The position numbers and the translations under genes were made by a program. Source: Dryococelus australis (lineage: Eukaryota > Arthropoda > Insecta > Phasmatodea > Phasmatidae). Taken from it: a stretch of 64,000 bases of DNA. Positions 24,204-36,200 of this stretch are shown piece after piece. Location of the stretch: contig CM057009.1 of NCBI GenBank assembly GCA_029891345.1, positions 312,089,184 to 312,153,183 of the forward strand. The letters run 5' to 3'. Below the pieces are notes generated by a model, which had not been told where the DNA came from, did not search any database, and was given only the letters and a program-made list of their open reading frames with translations. Every line of letters starts with the position of its first letter. The first letter of the stretch is position 1.

Positions 24204-25805
24204 TTCCAATTACGTATCACTATCTGTACCCATTTATTCACCACTTCCAATATGTATTTCAATTCACAAACAATTTCACCTACGACTTTAATACTTGCAT
24301 GTTCATTGTCATCCTTTACCGTCATTGTCATTTATATTGATATTCTACCCCTCCCCTAACTAAAACACACCCTTCGAACTCATATTTGCTATTCCAGAAT
24401 ATTTTGCTAAGGGCTTAAGATCGTTTAAGCCAGTCGCTTTACACACATAATCTACCGAACCATTCTTGACATCTTACATTTCAATCAAGATTATCAACTC
24501 CTCATTTCATGTGTCCATTCCCCTTTTAAAACCACTTATAATGTGTGCATCTTTTTTTTCAATTTAACTCATTAACGTAGCTGATTCCATATTTATTATG
24601 ACTTTCTGATTTCTCTCTATGCCCCCACTCACGTTCTGGTTCCCCTTGGCCAATACCTAGCAACTATAGCTACATTCTTCAATCTTGTCATATATCGACC
24701 ATTCTTGACTTCTTATATTCTCAAGAAAAAAAAAATCCTCATTCCTTATTTCACATTCCCCAAAATTCTTATATGATCTACACAGTCGTTTGTGAACTAA
24801 GCTACAAGCTTTATCACTCGTATATTCACCAACTTAACACTGAAGTTACATTAAATTAGGAATCTACCCAACCCCCACTGCATTACAGCCATACTGATTT
24901 CCTTTTATTGGCTTTATACATACTTCACAGTTAAGTAATACCTAACCCTTTTGACCAATTATAATTCCATGACCACTCTACCCTTCTCCTTAATGCACAA
25001 CATTCAATGTACTATTCTGACATCTTTGTACTAATTAGGATTTAGACTTTATACTTGGCATGTAATGCACCCTTCCTAAAAACTGTTCTTTTGTTAACAT
25101 GACCAACCACCACTAATTATTCCATTATTTTTAACCACGCCCATTTCTTTAACAACATACCAACGTCCCCGTTCAACAATCCACACAAACACTCCGCTTC
25201 GTCATTTACGAACTCGTTACACTACAGTGTCCATACTTGGAAATCTCTTAAGTTTACATGACAAAAGTAATTTTAATGAGAAATTTTAACTATCTCCTTT
25301 CTACCCTTGTCCTTTATATGTTCCTTGTGGTCTTTTCCAAACCTCCTCAACTCTAGTTTTCATGTACGATAGGAATACAATACTCTATGACATGCTAATT
25401 CAATCACTTGCATTCTCAATTTTGTGCTTATTTTCCACCTACACTTGACATGTACACAACCAACATTTAAATCATATATTTTATTGTCGAAACTTCCCAT
25501 CGACTTCGCCCCTTCTCTTCGATCTTACAAGTGTAACGTAACTAAAACATTTAAATAAAGTGCTTCACATTTTGTACGAAACACCCTTCTTGACTGCTTC
25601 CATTTGCACGTCTTTATCTGCCCCCTTCGTCAATTAAGTTTAGTGCGCCCAATTTTCATGTCTTCAATTTGGCATGTACCCATTAATTATATATTGCTTC
25701 CAATTCAATATTTGTACATTTACCCTTAAACTCGTCAGCTTTAATAACTATTTATATAAATAAATACTAATCTAAGCCAAACCTCCACACTTGGAATATT
25801 TAGCA

Positions 25806-25931
25806 AGAGTGGGATGGACCCCCACATTTCCTGTGAAATAGTTGTTTGCGCGGATACGCGTATCTCGGTAAATAAATGTTCTGCAAATACGACTTTATGT
25901 CAGAAAAGATAAAAAACAATTATCTATGCCC

Positions 25932-25965
<34 letters not shown>

Positions 25966-26242
25966 CCTGGAGAAAAAATATCGCATTTTTAAAGCTTGCC
26001 TATGAAGTTTCCTTAAGCAGCATGAGAAGTACAAAGATATGGGCGTAGTTAATCTGTGGTCTATCATTGCGTGTAATAAAACCCCAGTGTTCGAGATTAA
26101 TTCGCACAGTATAGCGTTACCGCAGAAACACTACACGCCTTGGGCGTACGCGCGATGAGTAACTAGGCGTGTGTGTTATCGTAACGGTCACGCGGTTCTT
26201 GAGCTAGGGCGCGAGGTTCCCACGGGAATCCATCCCACACTC
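25806..26242. mobile_element. Candidate TIR insertion in the G-poor region
   Basis: The left boundary has GAGTGGGATGGACCCCC and the right boundary, reverse-complemented, GAGTGTGGGATGGATTCCC. That is a short imperfect inverted repeat about 437 bp apart. Between them the base composition changes abruptly (CpG-containing text such as GGGCGTACGCGCGATGAG), and a poly-T run of about 35 lies at 25931-25965. No target duplication is clear, so this is a candidate only. Confidence 0.45.
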
Positions 26243-26790
26243 AACTTTCTTTACCAATTACGTCTGCGTTGTTTTCTACCCTTCCCCGCCCAAGACACTC
26301 CCGTTGCACTCCGCTTTGCTTATCCCAATTTTATGCATAGGGCTTCACTAACTCATATAGCCAGCCCTAATACAAGTATGTAAACTTAGTAATTACTACT
26401 ATCTCAGTTATGAATATACATTGTTCGAAATCTTCATATGCCCTTATGCTACCCACATAACATTGGAGCAAGTCGCTTTACATATATTGTTTTGTTGATC
26501 ACGCTTTTCCCATAACCCATTCTAAAGCACATTTTCTACATACTTAACCCCCTCCCATTCTTGTCCATGTATATTTCACATTCCTAAACACTTTAAGCTC
26601 CAATATTTGTATCAGACTAACATATCCCCATAATTATTTGCTTCGGTTTTCATAATCACTCTGCTACCTCCACATATTACGCCTTATATTTTCCTCTGAT
26701 ACTTTGCCATTTCCAAATAATTTTAATCATGAGCTTCATACTTTGTGTGTGTCCCATCCACATAGACCAATTTGACATCCATGAAGACTA

Positions 26791-26812
26791 TATATATATA
26801 TATATATTTTTT
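26791..26812. repeat. TA microsatellite
   Basis: An alternating TA run is followed by poly-T. Confidence 0.9.
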
Positions 26813-27160
26813 TTTTCCAACCATTCTTTTAAATCATTTCAATTCCCGAATCTTTAGGTGTTCAATATCATACCTCTATTTTAAGGCATACATTTCCATA
26901 ACCGCTTTGTATATTCCTATTCTCTTCGCCTAATTTATTTACAGCCCTACAGAGGCCATGGCATATTGATAACTCTTCTTTGGACAATATATGAGCGCAT
27001 GTCTCATAATAGAATTAATCATGCCTTTCTAGCAACGCTACATACACTACCTATATGCCTTAACACACACACATTATTTACCTATTCTTCTCCATTTTAT
27101 ACCAAACTGTTACACGTCAATTACATGATTCGCCGAAAAATAAATAAGTCCAGTTTAATG

Positions 27161-29216
27161 ACTGGATAGTCATACAAATGTGTCACTTCTTCGTTTGCTT
27201 AATTTTGTGTACTGAAATCCGTTATACCGCTGTAATAAAAGTACTATGCCAACCATTTATTTACGTCACTTCCATTTCAAAACAATAAAAGATTAATATT
27301 CTAATTATCTGGAGGATGACAAATTTGAGCAACTAATTCATTTGAAATATGTGATGCTTTGCTTACAGACAGCATTCTGGTTCTAGTTGCAGTGCATTTG
27401 TAGTCTCATGGCATGTGGTCATGTCCAATACTGTGATGCATTTTCTAAAAATGTGTAAAAAAAAATCTATGACATTGAACTTTCTTTCAAGTGCATGAAA
27501 AAACTACCAATGTAAGTAATCCCTTACAAGTTAACATAGTAAATAATCATATCATGTCTAGTTGCAAAACCCAGAAACGACAGGGCTGCACAGCGAGAGA
27601 AATGTAATCTTTACAGTACCATCTGAGCCAATGCAAATCCTTGTCGTTTATACACTTTCCTGTTGAAATGGCACCATAGTATTATTTTCATGAGTGTGCT
27701 ATTAATTACAGAGATATGGTCTATAAACATACATATTTTTTATCTCTTGAGATCCTTTACTTCAACATGTATAATAATATATTCATTCACATCCTCGGAA
27801 AAAAAAAAATATATATATAAACTGCTCAACTTGCATGTAAGAAACAGAGAAGCTATTCTTAAAGAATATCAGAAAAATAACATCAGTCATTCTATACCTT
27901 TGCCTGGCAAAATTCTTATGTGGACGACCTTCTTCGATTATAGGAATAATGGAATTTCCCGAAAACATATTTTCCTTCCTTTCAGCGAATGTATAAATTG
28001 CATTAGCAGACTTGAATCCAAGTATTTTATATCCTACTCAAGTTTTCTTCGCACATCAAAATAATGTATTAATTTTTTAGTCGCAAAATGTCTCACTGCT
28101 AAAATGAAATTCTTTATATTCCTTTTCTACATACTTTACCTTTATTAAATATTATATTTTATTGAAAGAAAACTACACACACTATTTAAAAAATATCATC
28201 GTAGTACTTATCACTGATTCACTCAAAACAATCTGCACAAAACAAAACAAGCATAAATATCGATAAGGGCTTCAGTATTTTAAACTTTACAAAAATTCAG
28301 TTTAGATGCCGGCCATTAAAAGAACACAATGAAAATATTAAAACTACATTAAACCAGTTCAAGGAGTATCACACAGCTGTCTTTGGGGAGATGCAAAACT
28401 GCTTCGCTATGTCGAATTAAATTACCCTCCACTTATTCGTATGATCTACGACATACATTCTCTGATAACTTGCACAAACACATTGTTATGATCTGGAGTC
28501 AACAACGCTTAAGGGTTGAATTATCTTAACATGCGTGTGTTCTCTTTCCATGGGAAATAATCTATACGTAATATATGATTTCTTTGAGTTCAACAAATAT
28601 TGGCAGTTTGGCTCACTATTCAAGGAAACGAGTTTCATTTTCGCAATAGCTTAACTTAACTCAGAGCATACAACGAGAATGTTCCTGCATGTGGATCCCG
28701 AATGCTCAAATCCATGCCATGAGCTAGTAGAACCAAGAACAACGACACTCTAAATGTACCTGAATACAAAAGTCTCTGCAATGTTTACCATATATTTTAG
28801 CTCGTATTCTATAAAATGAACAGTAAATATTGAGTGCTTCATCACTTTAACGCTCAACACAACTTTCCATTTATGTAGTGATTTTCACTCATATACCGAG
28901 TACTGGGCATGGTATAAATACTTATTAAACCAGTGCTTCGTTTCCTTTATTTGTAATAACTGTTTACATGAGTATGGAGTACGAATTTTTGACATTATTA
29001 CCTAAGAGTTATTTCTTAGCAAGAAATATTCAATAAACAATGGCAGTTAACTTAATACAAAACGTCCAAACGGACTTTGCTTCGAAAATGTGTATTCAAA
29101 ATCTCTACAACAATCGAAATGCTTGCATCTTGCACAAATTCTACAGGCAGTGAATGGATTTCATTTTGTTCTGTTTAGTGACAATGTTGAGAGTGTGTCG
29201 CCGGAATGTCTTACCA
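27161..29216. other. Unassigned AT-rich sequence
   Basis: This holds a 133-codon plus-strand frame (27663-28064) that is hydrophobic at the start, lysine-rich later and unrecognised. There is no splice or promoter evidence. Nothing else is supported. Confidence 0.35.
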
Positions 29217-30306
29217 ATGGATATAGATATGAGACTCGCCAATTTGATCGATATGGTGGCCAGTCTGACTGGTTTCGCCTCCAGCGATGCGCTCAAAATC
29301 GTGGAAGGACAGATATTGACCAACAAGAATGCACTGTCTGCCAATATGGAGACCCAGGTTTGCTCGTTGACATCAACTGACGCAGATACGCTGACCATTC
29401 TAGGAGGCAAACTTGAAGCATTAGATAAGAAACTAGATGTTGTAGGCGTACAAGTTGTCGACAGCAGACTTACCAACCTAACTACGAAACTTGACAGGAG
29501 TCTTACTGTGGGAAGGGACGGTGTAGGCACGCTTGGCATTTTGAATACAAAACTGACCGACCGGGAATCGAACTTTGCGGTCGTGGCGAAGAAACTGGAC
29601 AATGTAGGTACCCAAGTTACCGCTGGCGGTCTTATCGATCTGCCCTCCAAGTTAGACAAGAGCCTTAATGTGGAAGCTGCAAATGTCGGTGTGCTTGCTG
29701 CTTTAACTACGAAACTGGAATCGAAAGTCGCTGCTGTTGGACAAATGTATGGACAAATTAAAATTTTATCTACAAATGTGCTGGCTATAAGCATCTTACG
29801 TAGTGTACTTGCTTCTGTGCAGCAAAAGTCCGGTGACCTGGGCGGCCGTGTTGACAGCAGAGTACTTATGGCCCTAGGTGCTAACTTGAAGGATCATCTG
29901 CTTGTGCCGAATGAAAATTCAAGCAAACTAGCTCCTTTGAGTACGCAGATAAAACATGTATCCCACATGGTCACGAACCCGCCCGACCTCGTGGCCAAAC
30001 TCTCCTCTATAGAAGCGAAACTTGGTGGTGGAGCGGACACCAAGACCGTATCTGCCCTGGCTGCGAAATTAGACGAGCAGCTTACTGCCTTAGTGGAGAG
30101 TGTGAGCAAGCTAACGGGGTCTGTGTCTACGATCCCTTGAGCGTGCTGCTGGATACGATGGAAGAGGCTGTGAGAGATTTTGCGCCATCTGTCTGACATG
30201 CCTACTGATGACAAGTGGGCTAGTTGTAAAAATGTGCGTGATGAAGTTATTCAATACATTGTGAAATTGGAAAATACGATTCAGAAGCTGATCGAGCATC
30301 GGCAAT
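29217..30306 (+). pseudogene. Repetitive coiled-coil-like protein of a Polinton-like element
   Basis: An open frame runs from an in-frame ATG at 29217 (MDIDMRLANLIDMVASL) to a stop at 30138; the frame is also open upstream, to an ATG at 29154. The protein is built of irregular heptad-like repeats of the form TKLD-K-SL-V...VG-L-AL-TKLE. These are rich in Leu, Val, Asp and Lys, poor in Cys and aromatics, and suggest a long coiled coil or fibre-like rod. No catalytic motif is seen. Near the end the reading continues in another frame (MPTDDKWASCKNVRDE) to a stop at 30306, so the true C-terminus was probably lost by a frameshift around 30140-30180. It is followed closely by the 30351 frame and the integrase relic on the same strand. 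Its role is unknown; a structural or fibre-like role is inference. Confidence 0.6.
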
Positions 30307-30350
30307 AAGTTATATATAATTATACACATTTGACATTATATTTAAGTGTC

Positions 30351-30980
30351 ATGTCTGCCCCTGCCAAGGATCTGAGTCACGTCGTTGCGGCCATTCGCAG
30401 AAACGATATAACTTCGCTGCTCGACCAAACCGTTCCTCCTTCTGCTACTACTGCTCTGAAGACCGAACCTGGCCTAGCACCCAATACCGAGGACGAAGAT
30501 GATGATGTGCCTCTGACGAATTTTAAATGCAAGAGGGAGCGATCTAATGCACGCATTTCGTTGACTGTTCAACATTACCTCACTTCCTACACGCCCCGAT
30601 TCGGCAATACTACTTACGGAGTTTATAAACGCAATAAGAAATGGTTTCTTGGTGATAAGCAAGTTTCCTTTCAACTAACGATGTTCTGCAAGTGGGTGAC
30701 GACCCGGAATCTATGAGGTTCAAACGAGAACCAGGGGATCATTCTCGTGTTGCATTGTGACAATACAAGCGCTTACTTCAACTCACCAGTGCTAATTTCA
30801 CCGGAAACAATACTGCCAGCACCGTTTATATTGACAAAACACATCCTAAATTCGATATTATCGCCAATCTCTTCCCTCATGCGGGCTCGGGTCTGAAGCT
30901 TGATGGTGGCAGTCGAATGGAGTATGTTTTCTGTAATTATGTCAACGAGATTGTAGACCCATCTACAGCTACTCACTGTG
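30351..30980 (+). pseudogene. Broken accessory gene upstream of the integrase
   Basis: From ATG 30351 (MSAPAKDLSHV) the frame is open to 30716. The first 70 residues include an acidic patch (EDEDDDVP) followed by basic KCKRERSN; the later part has a distinctive YGVYKRNKKWFLGDKQV block. Similar blocks occur, as I recall, in proteins encoded beside integrases in arthropod Polinton-like loci, but I cannot name the family. After 30716 protein-like text continues in other frames (for example DIIANLFPHAGSG and GSRMEYVFCNYVNEIVDP near 30850-30960), so the original gene was longer or a second gene followed. It is not functional. Confidence 0.45.
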
Positions 30981-30999
30981 TTTCAGAAAGTTGGAAACA

Positions 31000-32010
31000 C
31001 GTTGCATACGAACAAATTAGTGAGCATCTTGGCAGAGTTTCGAGAATCTGGCTACATCAAGTAAGGGCCGACCATGTCACCCGACCTCAACCTTGTCAAG
31101 AGCACAGATCATCGAGAAGCTTCATCCCCCCCGCATGCAGAACATACCCCAGATGCATAATTCTTCTGTTCGGCTTCGTGGACCTCTTTCAAGCTGATTT
31201 AGTGGAGATCTTGCCTTATGCCCAAGTCCAATAATGGTCATAAGTACATTCTGAGAGTAATTAACTGTTTCTAGAAGTATGGCTGGACCCTCCCTGTGCG
31301 CAGCAAGCGAGGTGCTGATGTGGCAGCTGCTATGAAATTGGTTTTGGCTGACTGGCCAACATCCAGACCAACAGCGGCAAGGAGTTTTACAGCACAGCAT
31401 TCCGTGCACTTAAGGCATCGCATAAGATTAATCACTACTCTACTTTTTCCGAAACTAAAGCTTCAATAGTTGAACGTTTTAACAAGACTCTTAAAAATAT
31501 CATGTGGAAGGCATTCTCGGTGCAAGAAAACTATGAATGGTTGTCGCTGCTTCCTCGCCACCTTACTCAGTACAATAATTGCAAACATCATACTATCAGC
31601 ATGAGCCCTGCACATGTTACTGCTGAAAATGCTCCGTCTCTCCTACAAAGTGTGTACAAGACATCCAAGAAGTTGGACCTGCATCAGCCATGAGCGAAGG
31701 TGGGAGATTTTGTCAGTGTGTCTCGTGTGAAGGGTGTTTTTTGGTGAATTGTATTTTCCAAACTGGAGTGTCAAAGTGTTTTGTATCGTCAATGTGAGAG
31801 GTACTGCACCTCGGACCTACAAACTAGTCGATATGGACAACCAACCAATCACAGGAAATGTTATGATTATGAAGTTCAAGTAACACGCTATCCGAGAGAT
31901 TATCTCATCGAACTTGTCATTCTTCGATGTGGAAAAAGACCTTTTTGTGAAATGACTGGGCTTCCCAAGCTCCTTTAACCAATGGTTGCCGAAAATGGCG
32001 ATTAATAGAA
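31000..32010 (+). pseudogene. Polinton/Maverick-type integrase relic
   Basis: This relic resembles the retroviral-type DDE integrases of Polinton/Maverick and related viral elements, which insert the element DNA into the host chromosome. In order across changing frames I see a short leader, then DLFQADLVEILPYAQ (31185-31230), which carries the first catalytic aspartate. NGHKYILRVINCF and KYGWTLPVRSKRGADVAAAM follow. A decayed second-Asp region lies near 31380. A block around the catalytic glutamate (IVERFNKTLKNIMWK, 31468-31510) is followed by LPRHLTQYNNCKHHTI (31548-31600). A final chromodomain-like tail includes LGFPSSFNQWLPKM near 31960-31998. At least four frameshifts and several stops make it inactive. 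The order and the tail fit the Polinton type better than LTR retrotransposons. Confidence 0.82.
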
Positions 32011-32031
32011 TGTAATGAATGTATGTTTTCT

Positions 32032-32032
<1 letters not shown>

Positions 32033-32072
<40 letters not shown>
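32033..32072. repeat. TA microsatellite
   Basis: About 20 alternating TA units lie directly after the integrase relic. Confidence 0.95.
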
Positions 32073-32077
<5 letters not shown>

Positions 32078-32139
32078 ATCACAATGTGTCTCATTTGAAA
32101 AAACTTTGTCCACTTACTGTATATATACTACGAGTTAAA

Positions 32140-32560
32140 ACTTTAGTCTTGCTGTGTGTACCTCGTGGGTTGTGCATGTGTGGTGGCGGCATCTCATCTT
32201 GCTTTTTCCCCTCCTCTTCTAGGTGGTGTGTGTAAGCAGGTCACCTGTGCAGCGCTACATGTGTCGGTCGGGGTATAAGATGGGCTGTGGCGACCCACGA
32301 CGACATGTGGGCGGATTAAGTGGGGCACTTCTGCGCACACCTGCCCTGTGTGTTGCCCCCAGCCGGCATCATCATATGTTGTATGGGGCTTTACTTTTTT
32401 TTTCTGTGGCAAGGGGGCAGGTTGTCTAAGTCGGGCTCACGCACACGCATGCACACCGTGTCGTAATAGCCTGCCCCGGCCGGCCGATGACATATCTTGC
32501 AGGAGTCTTCACTTTGCTCCAGGGTTGATGTACAGAAAAAAATAAAACTATTATATTATT
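32140..32560. other. GC-rich unassigned stretch after the integrase relic
   Basis: G- and C-rich text with GTGTG and CACAC runs. Frames of 60-72 codons on both strands show no domain. It may be non-coding sequence of the same element. Confidence 0.3.
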
Positions 32561-32654
32561 GTATTCAATTGCAGATATAGCAGTGTGGAAATGGGAGTCC
32601 TGGGTGCCAACTGGGGTGGGCTGGTATAGCGTTAGGGATACACATGGCCACCAT

Positions 32655-33095
32655 TTTTCCAGTCAGCTGTCGTGCTGGGCAGAAACAGACTTATGGAGGG
32701 GGCAGTGGTATGATTAAGCAAGGAGGTTCCAGATGTCGTCGGCATACCACATGGCCATCATCTTGCCAGTCAGTGCGACTTCCAAGATGGACGACCATAT
32801 TGGGAGGAAGTTCTCGTCCAAGATGACCGCTCATCCAGAAGCCTCTGGAACATACGTCAAAATGGTCGGGGCAGCATGTCGAGGGAACCTCTTGCACTGG
32901 AATGACTGAACAGGAGGTTCGCTTCCAATATGCCCACCAGGAGTGATGTTCAGCCGCATTCCGCAAACGTCAGCTGCTTTTGGCAAACTGCCGTGGAATG
33001 CAAGAGAAAGAAGTATAGGTGGCCGGCCACCATATTGCCAGTCAGTGCGACTTCCACCAAATTGACGGATCAGTAAGTTCTTGTCCAAGATGGCC
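32655..33095. repeat. Imperfect direct repeats with CCAGTCAGTGCGACTTCCA
   Basis: The block CCAGTCAGTGCGACTTCCA occurs at 32767 and again at 33038. Each is preceded by a catcTTGCCAG or CATATTGCCAG phrase and followed within 30-40 bases by GTTC(T)TGTCCAAGATG. A weaker third version (TTTCCAGTCAGCTGTCGTGC) is at about 32657. The stretch is GC-richer than the flanks and non-coding as far as I can see. It may belong to the same element as the integrase cluster. Confidence 0.55.
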
Positions 33096-33336
33096 ACTGC
33101 GGCCTTGAGAACTTTTTTTGCGGAAATTTATGAATTTTTGCAAATTCTTTGCCGAATTTTTGGGATTTTTTTGCGTGTGTCCCTGTGTCACCAGCCTGCA
33201 GCCTACTGTGTCAGAATCGCCATTTTACAATTAATGACTTGTATTATTGACATTCTGGTTAAAAGGATAGGGTCAGAGACTATAGTATTCCTTCCTGAAT
33301 AATAAAAAAAAATTGCGGTGTCGATGACCGATTTTT

Positions 33337-33520
33337 CGAATGCAAGGTCTTTGGGGTTAAGGTCACCCACATACAACTTGGTGGTCGGAGTCATATATAT
33401 AATTTTTTCTAGGTTTCTAGAATTTTTTCTATTTTTTCGAATTTTCTACATTTTTCGATTTCAAGGTCATCGAAGTCGAGGTCGTCCACATATAACATAG
33501 CAGTCGGGGTGTCAAGAATG
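33337..33520. repeat. Degenerate tandem repeat, about 115-bp period
   Basis: TTTTTCGAATGCAAGGTC with AAGGTCACCCACATACAAC and GTGGTCGGAGTC (33336-33393) recurs as TTTTTCGATTTCAAGGTC with GAGGTCGTCCACATATAAC and GCAGTCGGGGTG about 115 bases later. T-rich text repeating TTTTTTCTA/GAATTTT separates the copies. Confidence 0.6.
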
Positions 33521-33559
33521 TTAACAAATATGATCGCCCAAGACTGTGGAGAGCACCCC

Positions 33560-35441
33560 GCATAACTCTGCAAGTGATGTCATCAAAGACGGCGGACTAA
33601 TCTACACATCCACTGCCCAAGTCCTAGAACTCGGACCTACTAAAGCACACTACAAGTATTCATATAAATTTATTTGCAAAAATTATTGCTGAACGTGACG
33701 CTGGAAAGTGTTTTTGCTGCTCTTTCACTTCATCCCTCAAGTGATACTTGCAAAATTAAATTAAAATGGTGGTGGGATCATCGCGAACCCACAAAAATGC
33801 AGTTACGCGCCATTTCTGCAGATCGTTAGTTGGTTGCAGGTAGTTTTACAGTTGTGCATGTATAGCAGTCGGTGCAGTTAATACACCAGCAAATGTTCCT
33901 TTCTGCTAATATGTAAGGCAATTTCCTCGTCCATCGCAGCCACCAACCGACGCATCCTATATGCCACAGTTTTGAAGAAAAAATCCTTGACTAGGAGATC
34001 ACGCCCAACATCTTCATGGGGAAAACTACTTGTCATTCGGATTGAAACTTGGATGTGATGGCAGCAAAATCATGGGATGACTGGATGGTGCACGCAGTTC
34101 AATATAGTTCAAAATAAAGGAATCTAAGAAGATATTATAAAAAAAGGGGGATATCAGAGATCGAGATAAAATAAATAGTAGAGAAATTATACTGAAATAG
34201 ATACGAGGCCTGGAGGAAATTCAGAATGCCCGCGAATACCAGCAAGGTTTTATGACAGCAAAAATTATACTCTCCCGATGTTGGTATACAGTGCCAGCGC
34301 ATTGGTATGTCCAGGAAACCACAAATTATCTGCTTATATTTTTTCCCCTTCATGAAACCAGTATGCCAGAGCATGAGCAACAAACAGTAATCTCCGACAC
34401 GCGTATCTGTACAGCACTGAGCACAATAGCCCATTAAGTGATTTCATTAAAACTCTGGTGTTCAAATATTTCACATTAATGCTTGTGGAATGCAGAACAT
34501 TTCAGTTACTCAACACGGCCATTAGAAAGCTGAACGACTTCACAATACGGATTTTTTTTTTTTCGCATTAGTAGTAATGTTATCGCAAAATGACTGAAAT
34601 GAGTTTAAGATTCGTAAAGTCATTCACAGCCTCGTCAAATCTTACCACGCTCGTAGACCCAGGGAAATGATCATGGGTGAAGACGTTCAAAACGACTAAT
34701 AGTAGAAAACAAGTTATTAGCTGTTATCCTTAGCTAAGCATCCTAACAAATTCTACTCCTGTGAATAATTTTATTGATGGACATTAACTCTTAATTTTCC
34801 GAATATCCACAGTATATTAACCCTTGTTTTTTAAACAAGAAGTTAGTAACGTGTTCAAAAATTCTTTTCGAGTATATTCATTTACTTTGAATTAGCAAAA
34901 TACCGCCTTTGTATAAATCTCAGTGATCAGTAAGTTGATACAGAACCATAAAATAATACATCAAACATTTACTAACCTTTCCTGATGTGGTTTGTCACTA
35001 TGCTCCAAAAACTGGTTCTTCAATACATACCTGAAAAAGAAAGAAAATGGTTATGGATTTTCCTATGATTTCTAGTAACCACACAATACCATCATGTCCT
35101 AATAAAAATACTGAAAACGAAGAACTAACTATACCCGGCACAGAACTTCTTGGCCACTCCGGGTCAGCTTATCAGTGAGAGCTCTGCTGCCACATTTATC
35201 AAGTACCTGTCCCCTTATAACACACATGGTATGCAATATGAGCTGCCATAAGGTAAATTATAAATGTGTACATAAATAGGAACATTTGCGTACATTAGAA
35301 ACATAAATCGATAAAGCAAAACATATATAAGGAAGTTTATATTAATTACGAAACTTCCTGAGCGGACGAACTGCTAAATGTTTAGGGTCATAGTAAAAAC
35401 ATTCTGCGACACTTACAGATTATCAACGTCTATTAAATTCA
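33560..35441. other. Unassigned sequence
   Basis: Mostly AT-rich, with no gene, RNA or repeat I can support. Confidence 0.35.
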
Positions 35442-35447
35442 GATGTA
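35442..35447. repeat. Target site duplication GATGTA (left)
   Basis: Identical to 38084-38089 and immediately outside the AGTAGT terminus. Confidence 0.85.
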
Positions 35448-36200
35448 AGTAGTAGGGGGGTGATGGTTTCAGGCCACTTTTGATTAATAGGATTAACCAT
35501 TGATATAAAATTTATTGAAATGGTTAATCAAATCTATTAAAAGGGTTAATCCTTAATCCGATTATAAACCGAATAAATTTGTTTTATCCTATGGGATTAA
35601 TTCTTAATCCGATTTTAATCCGTTCGATTTATTTTTATTTTGTGTGAATTGATAAATGTATAGTTTTGTGCAAATGGGTACTAAGGGACCGTTTTCTTTC
35701 TTTCTTTTCGTGAGTTGGGGAGCAGCTCTGGTACATCCTTACCCATGAAGCTCTGGCACTCGATGAGGTGTCGCGTGTTGGGGACAGGGTGTATATATGT
35801 GTATATATATATATATGTATGTGTGTGTGGTGAGTTTTGTGCAAGAGTGGCATAAGTTATAATTCTGTTAGTGATATCGCTCGTAGACGCTGTTGGTAGA
35901 TAGGTGCCTTTGAAAGATAGTATTATTCCAAATTAATAACAGTGTTGCACGAGAGAAAAATATATATACTTCAGAGTGTTTAAACAAGTTCTACGTATGA
36001 ATAAATTACACGAAGGACTCATCGAATCGCAAATTTTCAAACGAACACAACTACGTGAATAACCTTGTGTCGACAAGTGGTAAACGATCACAATTACATG
36101 ACTCCAGGTGTCTTAAATGAATAAATTAACGAAGCAAATAAAATGTCCCTATAAATTAAACTGCAGTCTTCCTAAACACAAGGTATTTGAAAACACGTGC
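35448..36200 (+). repeat. Left terminal inverted repeat
   Basis: It pairs with 37341-38083 along its whole length with moderate divergence and small indels. Shared landmarks from the outside in are GTGATGGTTTCAGGCCACTT (one mismatch on the right), several TTAATCC repeats, TATAGTTTTGTGCAAA, TTCGTGAGTTGGGGAGCAGC against the right-arm TTTGTGGGTTGGGGAGCAGC, a TATA-rich patch, GTTTAAACA, CGAATCGCAAATTTTCAAAC and CTCCAGGTGTCTTAAA. It ends at AAAACACGTGC. It contains a TA/TG microsatellite (35790-35829). Confidence 0.88.

Larger units (their letters stand above)
21360..27160. repeat. G-poor region of ancient, diverged long-period repeats
   Basis: The plus strand is strikingly poor in G over almost 6 kb, apart from two inserted segments. 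Within it at least three diverged units can be aligned. The phrase ACTTCACAGTT followed by AAYACCTAAYC occurs near 21798, 23127 and 24922. CTTCTTCCATTTTTATGAC-like text occurs near 21595, 22918 and 24704. GATGTCCCCATTT or its variant occurs near 22036, 23371 and 25161. Offsets are about 1.33 and 1.79 kb. Blocks at 22672 and 24458 (TTGACATCTT, then CATTTCAATCA) extend the second and third units. The region looks like an old tandem array or duplicated non-coding DNA with long-lasting strand asymmetry. Open frames such as 23662-23941 are low-complexity by-products. Confidence 0.65.

Noticed and set aside
27663..28064. 133-codon plus-strand frame
   Set aside because: No recognisable domain, low-complexity lysine runs, no splice or promoter context, and AT-rich surroundings in which such frames arise by chance.
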